A stretch of DNA of 31,992 nucleotides from an uncultured Parasphingopyxis sp. GTDB taxonomy: Bacteria; Pseudomonadota; Alphaproteobacteria; Sphingomonadales; Sphingomonadaceae. Under the pieces are notes generated by a model, which saw only the letters and a program-made list of their open reading frames with translations, did no database searches and had not been told where the DNA came from. The translations under genes and the position numbers were made by a program. This document shows, in pieces, positions 17,439 through 25,306 of this stretch. Positions within the stretch are counted from its first letter, which is position 1. Every line of letters starts with the position of its first letter. The stretch lies in the NCBI GenBank assembly GCA_905479515.1, contig CAJQMX010000015.1, forward strand, positions 1-31,992, given 5' to 3'.

Positions 17439-18106
17439 TGCGGTTTGACGCAATCATCTTCGATTTTGATGGGGTTATTGTCGATAGCGAACCGGGAGCC
17501 AATGACGTGTTGGCCGATGCGCTGACGGCAATCGGTGTGCCGACGACGCGCGACGAAGCGCTCGATCGCTATTGCGGTCATCGCTGGAGCGACTGCGTGA
17601 TCATGATTGAAGAGCAGCTGGGCCACCGGGTGCCAGAAACCTTTGTTGAAGATCTCATTGATTGCGGCAAGACCAGATTTCTCGAAACGCTTCCCGTGAT
17701 CAAGGGCGTTTCAGCCTTTGCCGCGGCCCATGGCCACCGCGCCCGCGCCATTGCTTCGTCAAATGAGACGGAATGGCTCGAGCTGTGCCTCGGGAAGATC
17801 GGGCTCGCTGATCACTTCGGCGGCCATGTATATAGCGCCTCGGGCCTCGAACGGGGCAAGCCCCATCCCGACATCTACGAAATGGTCGCCGATCGGCTGG
17901 ATGTGCGGCCTGACCGCGCGCTGGTGATCGAGGACAGCGTGACCGGCGTCCTGTCTGGGGTCGCTGCCGGGATGACGGTGGTCGGGCTGTTGGCGGGCGG
18001 CCATGTTCGCGATGGCCATGGCGATCTTTTGCGGAATGCGGGGGCGGCCCATTTGGTTGATGATTATCGCGAGCTTCACGATCTGATCGGCAAATTGGAA
18101 GGCTAA
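17438..18106 (+). CDS. HAD-superfamily phosphatase (subfamily IA)
   Basis: A 222-residue haloacid-dehalogenase hydrolase of the phosphoglycolate phosphatase/beta-phosphoglucomutase type. Motif I is FDFDGVIVDSE with nucleophile D9 and acid/base D11. Motif II is the ASSN segment, motif III the Lys in ERGKPHPDIY, and motif IV IEDSVTGV. An alpha-helical cap lies between about 18 and 85. Substrate cannot be read from sequence; sugar phosphates are usual. The ATG shares bases with the YggS stop, so it is translated with it. It converges on ribA with three bases between the stops. Confidence 0.9.
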   Translation: MRFDAIIFDFDGVIVDSEPGANDVLADALTAIGVPTTRDEALDRYCGHRWSDCVIMIEEQLGHRVPETFVEDLIDCGKTRFLETLPVIKGVSAFAAAHGHRARAIASSNETEWLELCLGKIGLADHFGGHVYSASGLERGKPHPDIYEMVADRLDVRPDRALVIEDSVTGVLSGVAAGMTVVGLLAGGHVRDGHGDLLRNAGAAHLVDDYRELHDLIGKLEG

Positions 18107-18109
18107 GCC

Positions 18110-19189
18110 CTAAAGTTGATGGCCGGTTCGGTCGCGTTTCGTGGCGAGATAGTGTTCGTTGTGCGTGTTCTCCCCGTGGACATGGGCTACGCGCTCTAGA
18201 ACGGAAATGCCCGCTGATTCCAGCCCCGCAACCTTTTCCGGATTGTTGGTCAGCAGGCGAATTTCATTCTGACCCAGCAGCTTCAGCATTCTGGCAGCGA
18301 TTCCGAAATCGCGCTCATCAACCTCAAAGCCCAGCCGTGTATTCGCGTCGACCGTATCAAAGCCCTGATCCTGCAGGGCATAGGCGCGGAGCTTGTTGAC
18401 GAGGCCGATGCCGCGCCCTTCCTGGCGCAGATAGAGCAATATGCCCCAGCCTTCTTCCGCCATCGATGCCATCGCGCCGGAAAGCTGGGGTCCGCAGTCG
18501 CATTTCAGCGAAGCCAGCACATCGCCTGTCAGGCACTCGCTGTGCAACCGAACCAGCGGCGCTGACCCGTTGGGCGCTCCAATCAGCAAAGCCACATGCT
18601 CGGCAGCATCGGCCTTGTGGCGGAAAGCGATAATCTCGGCCTTTTCCGTCGCGGCGACGGGAAGCCGCGCACGCGCCGCAATGACAAGTTCATTGGGATC
18701 GTCATAGGCATCGATATCGGCCAGCGTAACAGGATCCTCATCGCCCGCCTCTGTGACAAAAACCGCCGGAAGCAGGTTTGCGAGACGCGCGAGTTTAAGA
18801 GCGGCAGTCAGCGCTTCGCCATGGGTCAGCGGCATGGCCTGAAACGGACCCTTCAACGGACTGCTGAGATCGCAGGCCGGATCGGCAATCGCGATGGCGG
18901 CGGCCAGATCATGCCATGTCTGGCGCCGCACGCGCACGGGCGCACCGGGTGTCGCCGCTTCCCGCTGATTGGCGAGTTTGAGCGTTTCCGCACGGCCGGC
19001 GCCGATCAGGATATCTGCTGGGCTATTGCCGTCAAATTCCGCAAGGGTTTGCTCGTCGGCCGTTTCAATGGCCAGGATCCGAACTGATCCGCCTGCGTCT
19101 CCGCACGCAACCGGCCATCCCCGCCGAAGCGCGTCGATGGCGCGTGCGACCTTGCGGCTATCGCCCGTATCGGCGGCAGCGTCAGACAC
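18110..19189 (-). CDS. ribA: GTP cyclohydrolase II with degenerate RibB-like N-terminal domain
   Basis: First enzyme of riboflavin synthesis, opening GTP to the diaminopyrimidine. The C-terminal half (about 195-359) is a complete cyclohydrolase [12 protein letters not shown], the zinc cysteines C-x10-C-x-C in [34 protein letters not shown], and [10 protein letters not shown]. The N-terminal half (about 1-190) looks like a DHBP-synthase domain, but the Glu-rich active-site ERENEGDL motif is absent and only scattered matches ([20 protein letters not shown]) remain, so that activity is probably lost. The start is GTG, overlapping the xth end by eight bases, without an obvious ribosome site, so translation is probably coupled. 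Confidence 0.92.
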   Translation of the reverse strand: MSDAAADTGDSRKVARAIDALRRGWPVACGDAGGSVRILAIETADEQTLAEFDGNSPADILIGAGRAETLKLANQREAATPGAPVRVRRQTWHDLAAAIAIADPACDLSSPLKGPFQAMPLTHGEALTAALKLARLANLLPAVFVTEAGDEDPVTLADIDAYDDPNELVIAARARLPVAATEKAEIIAFRHKADAAEHVALLIGAPNGSAPLVRLHSECLTGDVLASLKCDCGPQLSGAMASMAEEGWGILLYLRQEGRGIGLVNKLRAYALQDQGFDTVDANTRLGFEVDERDFGIAARMLKLLGQNEIRLLTNNPEKVAGLESAGISVLERVAHVHGENTHNEHYLATKRDRTGHQL

Positions 19190-19976
19190 GGAATTCGGTC
19201 ACCAGCGGCACATGGTCGGACGGTTTGAACCAGCTGCGGCTCGGTTCGTGAATGCTGTGCGCAACGGCCTTGTCCGCGAGATCCGGGCTGGCCCACATAT
19301 GATCAAGCCTGCGCCCCCGATCCGATTCGGCCCAGTCCTTCGCGCGGTAGCTCCACCAGCTATAATAGCGCTCAGGCGCCGGGATGAAGTGCCTGCCCAG
19401 ATCAACCCAGTCATGCGCCTTCTGCAACCGCTCCAGATATTCGACCTCGATCGGCGTATGGCTGACCACTTTGAGCAGTTGCTTGTGGCTCCAGACATCC
19501 GATTCGAGCGGCGCGACGTTGAAGTCTCCCACAAGCAGCGTGGGCCGGTCGAGTGTTTCTGACCATGCGGTCATCCGTTCCAGAAAATCGAGCTTCTGGC
19601 CGAATTTGGGATTCACCTCGCGGTCTGGAACATCGCCGCCGGCTGGCACATAAACATTATCGATATAGAAACCGCTATCGAGCCGGACGCCAACATGGCG
19701 CGCCTCGCCATTGGCCTGCCAGTCAAGCCGGTCATCCTCGTGCAGCGGTACCTTGCTGACAATCGCCACGCCGTGATGCATTTTCTGCCCGTGCAGCGCC
19801 TGATATTCATATCCAAGCGCCTTGAGCGCATCGACCGGAAAGGTCTCGTCGACGGTTTTGGTTTCCTGAAGGCACAATATGTCGGGCGCCTCTTCGCCGA
19901 GAAAGCGTTCCACGATGCCGATGCGAAAGCGCACCGAATTGATGTTCCATGTTGCGATTTTGAGGGTCGAAGCCAT
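19182..19976 (-). CDS. xth: Exodeoxyribonuclease III
   Basis: Mg-dependent AP endonuclease/3'-exonuclease of base-excision repair, 264 residues. Signatures of the exonuclease III fold are present in order: [17 protein letters not shown] (metal-binding Glu), [31 protein letters not shown] and the end motif [10 protein letters not shown] with the catalytic Asp-His. The ATG at 19976 is preceded by AGAGG and gives the family length; the upstream in-frame extension (to 20081) crosses the hairpin at 20063-20094 and is rejected. Its 3' end overlaps the GTG of ribA. Confidence 0.95.
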   Translation of the reverse strand: MASTLKIATWNINSVRFRIGIVERFLGEEAPDILCLQETKTVDETFPVDALKALGYEYQALHGQKMHHGVAIVSKVPLHEDDRLDWQANGEARHVGVRLDSGFYIDNVYVPAGGDVPDREVNPKFGQKLDFLERMTAWSETLDRPTLLVGDFNVAPLESDVWSHKQLLKVVSHTPIEVEYLERLQKAHDWVDLGRHFIPAPERYYSWWSYRAKDWAESDRGRRLDHMWASPDLADKAVAHSIHEPSRSWFKPSDHVPLVTEFRV

Positions 19977-20062
19977 GGCAAGAGCCTCTAGCGGGCAATC
20001 CCGGACAACGCCACCACCAAGCAGAGTGTGCGCCGTGCAGTTTTGCGTCCTGAAAATAGAAG

Positions 20063-20094
20063 ACCCCCGCTCCGGGGGCATTTGGAGCGGGGGT
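20063..20094. terminator. Strong GC hairpin in the lolA-xth gap
   Basis: ACCCCCGCTCC at 20063-20073 is exactly complementary to GGAGCGGGGGT at 20084-20094, an 11-bp stem with a 10-base loop. Read on the minus strand it is followed after a few bases by TATTTTC, so it may terminate the ftsK-lolA transcript. It could instead sit in the leader of xth or of the small plus-strand ORFs nearby. Confidence 0.6.
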
Positions 20095-20135
20095 TAAACC
20101 TAGTCGTTCGTCACGCTAGGCGGGAGGTGCAGCAC

Positions 20136-20171
20136 ATGCGGACAACAGGGGGAAACCCGCATGGCCATTAG
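20136..20171 (+). CDS. Candidate 11-residue leader peptide
   Basis: ATG at 20136 follows a strong GGGAGGT ribosome site by about seven bases and encodes MRTTGGNPHGH before a TAG. The last codons overlap the start of the 43-residue ORF at 20161 in another frame, so ribosomes on this leader would pass through the hairpin that covers the second start. There is no similarity that I can name. Expression is unproven and chance is a real alternative, given the short length. Confidence 0.3.
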   Translation: MRTTGGNPHGH

Positions 20172-20292
20172 CGCCTCCACACCCTCTTTCTATGCGTCCG
20201 TTCCTGACGCGCAGATGAATAAGAACATGTCGTTGGTCGAAGAATTCGGGCGACAGGCCGTTGGATCGGGCCTGACATACGATGGCTTGTGA
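20161..20292 (+). CDS. Candidate 43-residue small protein
   Basis: ATG at 20161 lies seven bases after an AGGGGGA ribosome site and opens a 43-residue frame starting MAISASTPSFYASVPDAQ and ending VGSGLTYDGL. No signal peptide, membrane helix or cysteine is present and I recognise no family. Third positions are about two-thirds G or C (14 of 42 sense codons after the start end in A or T), compatible with coding in this genome. It ends 11 bases before the convergent lolA stop. The start codon is paired in an inverted repeat with the start of an 11-residue upstream ORF, which suggests translational control if it is expressed. Confidence 0.4.
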   Translation: MAISASTPSFYASVPDAQMNKNMSLVEEFGRQAVGSGLTYDGL

Positions 20293-20303
20293 AAGCCGGA
20301 AAA

Positions 20304-20939
20304 TTAGTGCCTGCGGTTGCGTGGGCGCGGATCGCGATACCGGAATGTGCTGTTCGGAATTTCCATGCCGAATCGCTGATTCGCAAGATTGATCGTCGTC
20401 AGATTGTTTTGCGAATCGAGCACGGTCCAACCCTGGAGCATCAGCCCGCCCGGCGACGAGGGGCTACGTAGAAACGTGATTGTGATCGTCCCATATTCCG
20501 GGTGTTCGGGATCACGGGCCCGAACGCGCACTTCGCTGTTTCGGGTTGAATTGAGCAGCGTTGCAAAGCGAGAAAGATCGCGGTCTGGATTGAGCAAAAT
20601 TGAAAGCGGAGAATCCCCAATTGGCCAGCGCTGCACCTGACGGACGTCATAGTCGACAAAGGTCAATGCCCGTCCGTCTGACACGACGACCATGTTGACG
20701 CCTTCTTCATAGGAAAAGCGAATCCGGCCGGGCCGCTTAAGAAACATTTCTCCGCGCACAGACTGTCCGGCGCGGTTGGTTTCGACGAAATTGGCCCGCA
20801 TCGTATTCACTGCTTGCAAATGGCGTTGGACCTGAGCGAGCGTATCCTGCTGCGCGGCGGCGGGCACGGGAGCGATGACAGTGCTTGTTGCGAGCGCAAG
20901 CGGCGCGGCGGCAAGGGCAAGGGCGGTAAAGCGGTGCAT
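20304..20939 (-). CDS. lolA: Outer-membrane lipoprotein carrier protein LolA
   Basis: Periplasmic chaperone that carries lipoproteins from the LolCDE complex to the outer membrane. The 211 residues start with a signal peptide (MHRFTALALAAAPLALATST, cleavage probably near PAAAQQ). The mature part has the family pattern VQRHLQAVNTMRANFVETN, GEMFLKRPGRIRFSYEEG, VVVSDGRALTFVDYDVRQV and LSILLNPDRDL. The ATG was chosen because it begins the signal peptide; an in-frame extension to 21020 adds an unrelated prefix. It lies 101 bases after ftsK and probably shares its transcript. Confidence 0.92.
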   Translation of the reverse strand: MHRFTALALAAAPLALATSTVIAPVPAAAQQDTLAQVQRHLQAVNTMRANFVETNRAGQSVRGEMFLKRPGRIRFSYEEGVNMVVVSDGRALTFVDYDVRQVQRWPIGDSPLSILLNPDRDLSRFATLLNSTRNSEVRVRARDPEHPEYGTITITFLRSPSSPGGLMLQGWTVLDSQNNLTTINLANQRFGMEIPNSTFRYRDPRPRNRRH

Positions 20940-21040
20940 ATATCTATCCGATTGATGGTCGAGCGCAGATAGTGGCTCTCGCCCGTTGAACGCACACTGA
21001 ACCCGGAAGGTTGCAAGCATTCAGGCTGAACAGGGGCGGT

Positions 21041-23335
21041 CTATACCGGGTTGCCCTCCAGATCGATCAGCACTTCGCGGCGGCCGACATGATTGGCGGG
21101 GCTCACCTTGCCTTCCGTTTCCATCCGTTCGATCAGGCGCGCGGCGTTGTTATAGCCGACACGCAACTGGCGCTGGATATAGCTGGTCGAGGCTTTCTGG
21201 CTTTCCGCCACGATCTGGCAAGCTTTGCGATAGAGCTGGTCTTCGGCGGAATCCTCGCCGGTCGGCTGGCCATCAAAGGTATAGCCGCCATCTTCGGGCT
21301 CTTCGGTCACCGCCATGATATAATCGGGCTGGCCCTGTTCGCGCCAGTGATCGGCGACGCGGCGGACTTCTTCATCCGAAACAAAAGGGCAATGCACACG
21401 CGCAATCTGTTTGCCGCCCGGCATATAGAGCATGTCGCCCTTGCCGAGCAGTTGTTCCGCGCCCTGCTCGCCAAGGATCGTGCGCGAATCGATTTTTGAG
21501 GTGACCGAGAAGCTGATCCGCGTTGGCAGGTTTGCCTTGATGACGCCGGTGATGACGTCGACTGACGGCCGCTGCGTCGCCATGATCAGATGGATACCGG
21601 CAGCACGCGCCTTTTGCGCCAGCCGCTGGATCAGGAATTCGACTTCCTTGCCTGCCGTCATCATCAGATCGGCAAGCTCGTCGACGACGATCACGATCTG
21701 GGGCAGAGGCTCATATTCGAGCTCTTCCTCTTCATAGATGGGCTGTCCGCTGTCGGCGTCATAACCGGTCTGGACGCGGCGACCGAGCGGCTTGCCCTTG
21801 GCCTTTGCCGCGCGAACCTTGTCGTTGAAACCCTGGAGCGACCGCACCGAGAGCGAGGCGAGCATCCGGTAGCGTTCTTCCATCTGCTCGACCGCCCATT
21901 TGAGCGCGCGGATGGCCTTGGCCGGTTCGGTCACCACGGGGGATAGCAGGTGCGGAATATCATCGTAGATGCTGAGCTCGAGCATCTTCGGATCGATCAT
22001 GATCAGCTTACAGTCTTCCGGTGTCAGCCGGTAGAGCAGCGACAGGATCATGCAGTTCAGGCCAACGGATTTGCCCGATCCGGTGGTGCCAGCAACCAGA
22101 AGATGCGGCATCGGCGCCAGATCGGCGATCACCGGATCGCCTGCGATATTCTTGCCGAGGATGATCGGCAGCTTCGCCGTATTGTCCTCAAACGCGGCGC
22201 TCGCCACCATTTCGGAAAGGACAACCATTTCGCGGTGCGCATTGGGCAGCTCGATACCGATCACGCTACGCCCCGGGATAACCGCGACACGGGCTGAAAT
22301 GGCAGACATATTGCGGGCGATATCATCAGCCAGCTGGATGACGCGGCTGGCCTTGATCCCGCTTGCCGGCTCGAGCTCATACATGGTGACGACCGGGCCG
22401 GGCCGCACTTCGACGATCGATCCCTTCACATGGAAATCATCGAGCACCGATTCGAGGAGTCGCGCATTGCGTTCCAAGGCCGCCTTGTCGAGCGCCTTGC
22501 CACGCTCTTCGGTTGCCGGGTTGAGCAGTTCCACAGTGGGAAGATCATATTTGAGATTGAGCGAGCGCTGTTTCGGCTTGCTGCCTTTGGGTGCGCGGGG
22601 CGGGTTCGCATCATTGATAACCGTTGCCCGGGCTTCGGGTTCGGGCGGCGCTACCTTTTTGCGCGGCTGCGGCGTCTTGCTTGCGGTTTCCCGGGCGTCG
22701 GTAATCTTAACCGGGGCAGGCCGATCGGCGCGTCGGAACAGGAAGGCCCGTTCACTCTCGTCGAGCGCCAACCCGCGATACCAGAGATAGGCTCCGCTGC
22801 CGCCCAGCAATGCCGCGATCACCCAACCCAGATATCGAGTAAGATCGGGATTGCCGAACAGCCCAAGCAATCCGGTAAAGGCTGATCCGCCACCATAGCC
22901 CAGCACACCGCCCCAGCCGAGCGGAAGTCCCCTGATACTGGGCCCTACAAGCAGCGTCAGCGCCGATCCGATCAGCAGGATGGAAATGGTAATCACAAGC
23001 GTCGAGCGCGGCCAGCGGCCAAGCGGCGCATCGCGCCACAGTCGCAAGGCCACAAGGGCCATGAGCGGCAGCAACAGCCCGGCCAATGGCCCAAACAGGA
23101 TAAGCAACACTTCCGAGACATAGGCACCAATGGCGCCCAGCCAATTTTGTGCAGGCCCGGCGGCTGCTGTGTTCAGCGCAGGGTCGCTGGGGCGATAGCT
23201 GACCAGCGCTAGGGCGATAAGCACGGTCAGGATCAGCAGCCCGAGCGCAGCGAGCAGCGCGGTCGAACGCGAGGCCGCGCGCCGCATGGCTTCACGCCAA
23301 GCCGGCATCTGTGCCGCCAATCCACCCTGTGCCAC
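21041..23335 (-). CDS. ftsK: DNA translocase FtsK
   Basis: Septal DNA pump that clears and resolves the chromosome terminus at division. Four to five membrane helices fill about 20-190, followed by a short Pro/Lys-rich linker (about 200-270). The motor follows, with KYDLPTVELLNPATEERGKA, Walker A GTTGSGKSVGLN (about 412-423), VVDELADLMMTAGKEVE and LIMATQRPSVDVITGVIKAN. The C-terminal gamma winged helix (about 700-764: SYIQRQLRVGYNNAARLIERME) reads polar KOPS sequences. I start at a GTG (23335) because GGGAGGT lies five bases before it; a TTG further up and ATGs at 23308 and 23287 are alternatives. Total 764 residues, a short-linker FtsK. Confidence 0.96.
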   Translation of the reverse strand: MAQGGLAAQMPAWREAMRRAASRSTALLAALGLLILTVLIALALVSYRPSDPALNTAAAGPAQNWLGAIGAYVSEVLLILFGPLAGLLLPLMALVALRLWRDAPLGRWPRSTLVITISILLIGSALTLLVGPSIRGLPLGWGGVLGYGGGSAFTGLLGLFGNPDLTRYLGWVIAALLGGSGAYLWYRGLALDESERAFLFRRADRPAPVKITDARETASKTPQPRKKVAPPEPEARATVINDANPPRAPKGSKPKQRSLNLKYDLPTVELLNPATEERGKALDKAALERNARLLESVLDDFHVKGSIVEVRPGPVVTMYELEPASGIKASRVIQLADDIARNMSAISARVAVIPGRSVIGIELPNAHREMVVLSEMVASAAFEDNTAKLPIILGKNIAGDPVIADLAPMPHLLVAGTTGSGKSVGLNCMILSLLYRLTPEDCKLIMIDPKMLELSIYDDIPHLLSPVVTEPAKAIRALKWAVEQMEERYRMLASLSVRSLQGFNDKVRAAKAKGKPLGRRVQTGYDADSGQPIYEEEELEYEPLPQIVIVVDELADLMMTAGKEVEFLIQRLAQKARAAGIHLIMATQRPSVDVITGVIKANLPTRISFSVTSKIDSRTILGEQGAEQLLGKGDMLYMPGGKQIARVHCPFVSDEEVRRVADHWREQGQPDYIMAVTEEPEDGGYTFDGQPTGEDSAEDQLYRKACQIVAESQKASTSYIQRQLRVGYNNAARLIERMETEGKVSPANHVGRREVLIDLEGNPV

Positions 23336-23580
23336 CTCGCACCTCCCATGGTTTGTGCGCAATATGTTCTACGATTAACCCTAATGCCCTCCGGCTGGAC
23401 TCGCCGTCAAGCACAAGCGGCTATGCGGCCCGCTTTGGTTGCGGCCCCATGGTGTTGGTGTATCAGACCTCCGGCTTCGCCTCAGGCGCCGGTGCGGCGT
23501 GCAACCGACAGGTTGAGTCTGATCAAAAAAAGCAGCAAGAGTCTTTCCGGCTAAATTATTGCAGAACTAGGCGACTTTTC

Positions 23581-24798
23581 ATGAATCAGAGCGATGTCAT
23601 CATTCTCGGCGGCGGGCTGGTCGGCCAGACACTGGCCCTGGCGCTTGATGTGCATGGCCTTTCCAGCGCCGTGGTTGACCGTATGCCTGCCGAAGCCCTG
23701 CTCGACAGCAGCTATGACGGGCGGGTTTCGGCGGTGGCGAGCGCAAGCTGGAACATGCTGAATGCCATCGGTGTCGGTGAAGCGCTGGAGGGAAAGGGCT
23801 GCCCGATCGGATCGATCCGTGCCAGCGATGGCCTTGCTCCCGGGCGTCTCGATTTTGAATCCGGCGAGGGCGAAGGCCCGCTCGGCATCATGTTTGAAAA
23901 CCGCTTGCTCCGCGCAACCCTGTTCGAGGCATCGCAAAAGGCTGAGCATATCGCGCTCCATATGGCGAAGAGCGCCGCTGATGTTGTGCGCGAACCGGGC
24001 GGCGTTACCGTTACGCTCGATGATGGAACGGTCCTTAAGGGGTCGCTCCTGATCGGTGCAGAGGGCCGGGGGTCGCCGACACGCGAAACCGCCGGGATTC
24101 GTGTGGCGCGCTGGAGCTACAAACATCACGCGATTGTCGCGACGATCAACCATGAACGCTCGCATGGCGGGATTGCTTATGAAATCTTCTACCCGGCGGG
24201 GCCATTTGCGCTGCTGCCAATGCTGGACGATGCGGGTGGCCATCGCTCGGCGTTGGTCTGGACGGTAGACGAGAAAGATGGTCCGGCAATGATGGGGCTT
24301 TCCGAGCGCGCCTTCCTTGCCGAAGCGCAGAAGCGGATGGGTGGTTTTCTCGGAAATCTGGCGCTCGCCGGTCCGCGCGGCTCCTATCCCCTCGGCTTCC
24401 ATCATGCGGCGAAAATTACCGGCGAACGGCTGGCGCTGGTTGGCGATAGCGCGCACGGCATTCACCCGATTGCCGGGCAGGGGCTCAATCTTGGTTTCCG
24501 CGATGTCGCATGTCTGGCGCAGGTGCTGGTCGAAGGCGTGCGGCTGGGCATGGATGCCGGGGATGCCGAGCTGCTCAAACGCTATGAGACCTGGCGCAGT
24601 CTCGACACTTTGATGGTGGCGATGGCGACTGACGGCCTGACGCGCTTATTCGGTATAAAGGGAAAAACGGCCTCGAAAATCCGCCGTTTCGGCATGACGG
24701 CCGTTGATCGCATCCCGCCTCTGAAACGCCGCTTCGTTGATGAAGCGCGCGGCAGCAGCGGAAAACTGCCGCTGCTGCTTCAAGGCGTCTCCATATAG
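23581..24798 (+). CDS. UbiH/UbiF/COQ6-family FAD monooxygenase
   Basis: Class A flavin hydroxylase, probably acting on the ubiquinone ring. The 405-residue chain has the FAD-binding start DVIILGGGLVGQTLALAL (about 5-22), the DG element near SYDGRVSAVASASWNML, LLIGAEGRGSPTR in the middle, and the second FAD motif LALVGDSAHGIHPIAGQGLNLGFRD (about 289-313), which is typical of UbiH-type enzymes. Which ring position it oxidises cannot be decided from sequence. The ATG at 23581 removes a non-homologous prefix present in the open frame. It is followed by a hairpin terminator. Confidence 0.92.
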   Translation: MNQSDVIILGGGLVGQTLALALDVHGLSSAVVDRMPAEALLDSSYDGRVSAVASASWNMLNAIGVGEALEGKGCPIGSIRASDGLAPGRLDFESGEGEGPLGIMFENRLLRATLFEASQKAEHIALHMAKSAADVVREPGGVTVTLDDGTVLKGSLLIGAEGRGSPTRETAGIRVARWSYKHHAIVATINHERSHGGIAYEIFYPAGPFALLPMLDDAGGHRSALVWTVDEKDGPAMMGLSERAFLAEAQKRMGGFLGNLALAGPRGSYPLGFHHAAKITGERLALVGDSAHGIHPIAGQGLNLGFRDVACLAQVLVEGVRLGMDAGDAELLKRYETWRSLDTLMVAMATDGLTRLFGIKGKTASKIRRFGMTAVDRIPPLKRRFVDEARGSSGKLPLLLQGVSI

Positions 24799-24799
24799 C

Positions 24800-24831
24800 A
24801 AAAAACCGCCGCCCCTTTTCAGGAGCGGCGG
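24800..24831. terminator. Bidirectional intrinsic terminator
   Basis: CCGCCGCCCC at 24806-24815 pairs with GGAGCGGCGG at 24822-24831 (one mismatch) around a TTTTCA loop. On the minus strand it is followed by six T (24805-24800), a classic intrinsic terminator for the UrcA gene. It also lies just after the stop of the UbiH-type gene. Confidence 0.85.
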
Positions 24832-24875
24832 CAGTATCGGGGCTGGAGAGCGCCCGTGAGAGAGTGGCTGTCTCG

Positions 24876-25184
24876 TTACTCGGCTGATGCGAGAGCGTTG
24901 GGCATCGGGATGACGATGCTTGCCAGCGTTTCTTCCACGCAGTCGCGCGCCGCATTCTGGCTTTGCAGATCGAAATCGAACCCGGTTCCGCAGACTTCGC
25001 GGGCAGCAAAGCGCAGGCGGCGTTGCAGGCGTTCGCGGTCTGCCGGGCTGGTGAGATCGAGATCGGCATGCACAACGGCTACCGATGGCGCGTTCGCCGG
25101 GGCTGTTTGCGCAACTGCCGGCTGGGAGAAGGCAGCGCCGAGAAGCAACGTGGCGGGGATCAGGAGGGAGGTCAGGTTTTTCAT
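24876..25184 (-). CDS. UrcA family secreted protein
   Basis: A 102-residue exported protein of the UrcA family, common and multicopy in sphingomonads and of unknown function. It has a signal peptide (MKNLTSLLIPATLLLGAAFS, cleavage probably after AVAQ) and the family core: VVHADLDLTSPADRERLQRRLRFAAREVCG, then a second Cys in ARDCVEETLA. C65 and C82 are probably disulphide-bonded in the periplasm. An AGGA lies seven bases before the ATG. It is divergent from a LysR regulator and ends at a strong terminator. Confidence 0.88.
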   Translation of the reverse strand: MKNLTSLLIPATLLLGAAFSQPAVAQTAPANAPSVAVVHADLDLTSPADRERLQRRLRFAAREVCGTGFDFDLQSQNAARDCVEETLASIVIPMPNALASAE

Positions 25185-25238
25185 CGTACGGTCCTTTTCA
25201 AAGGAGGGGAGGAGAAAGTGTCGGTACGAATCTCAACT

Positions 25239-25266
25239 AACATAAGTTTCGATTTGCAACGAACAA
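25239..25266 (-). promoter_or_regulatory. Possible sigma70-type promoter for the UrcA gene
   Basis: On the minus strand TTGTTC and TATGTT are separated by 16 bp, 55 bases before the UrcA start. The match to TTGACA/TATAAT is only moderate. It lies close to the LysR dyad at 25283-25300. Confidence 0.35.
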
Positions 25267-25282
25267 CGATGTTGCGCTACCG

Positions 25283-25300
25283 TTCTGCAAAAGTGCAGAA
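25283..25300. promoter_or_regulatory. 7-4-7 inverted repeat, candidate LysR operator
   Basis: TTCTGCA-AAAG-TGCAGAA is a perfect dyad ending six bases before the LysR-type start codon. It contains the T-N11-A core usual for LysR-type sites. The position suits autorepression and control of the divergent UrcA promoter. Confidence 0.6.
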
Positions 25301-25306
25301 TGAGAT

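Larger units (their letters stand above)
19977..20303. other. Gene-poor interval between xth and lolA
   Basis: This 327-bp interval separates two minus-strand genes. It holds the 11-bp hairpin at 20063-20094 and two candidate overlapping plus-strand small ORFs (20136-20171 and 20161-20292). A second inverted repeat, CATGCGG at 20135-20141 with CCGCATG at 20157-20163, includes the start codons of both. I see no tRNA-like fold and no certain promoter. Confidence 0.6.

Noticed and set aside
19977..20081. N-terminal extension of exonuclease III
   Set aside because: It would add residues absent from the family and cross the hairpin at 20063-20094.
23363..23580. Possible N-terminal extension of the UbiH-type protein
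   Set aside because: The extra residues are not like any flavin hydroxylase start, while the ATG at 23581 begins directly at the FAD-binding strand.
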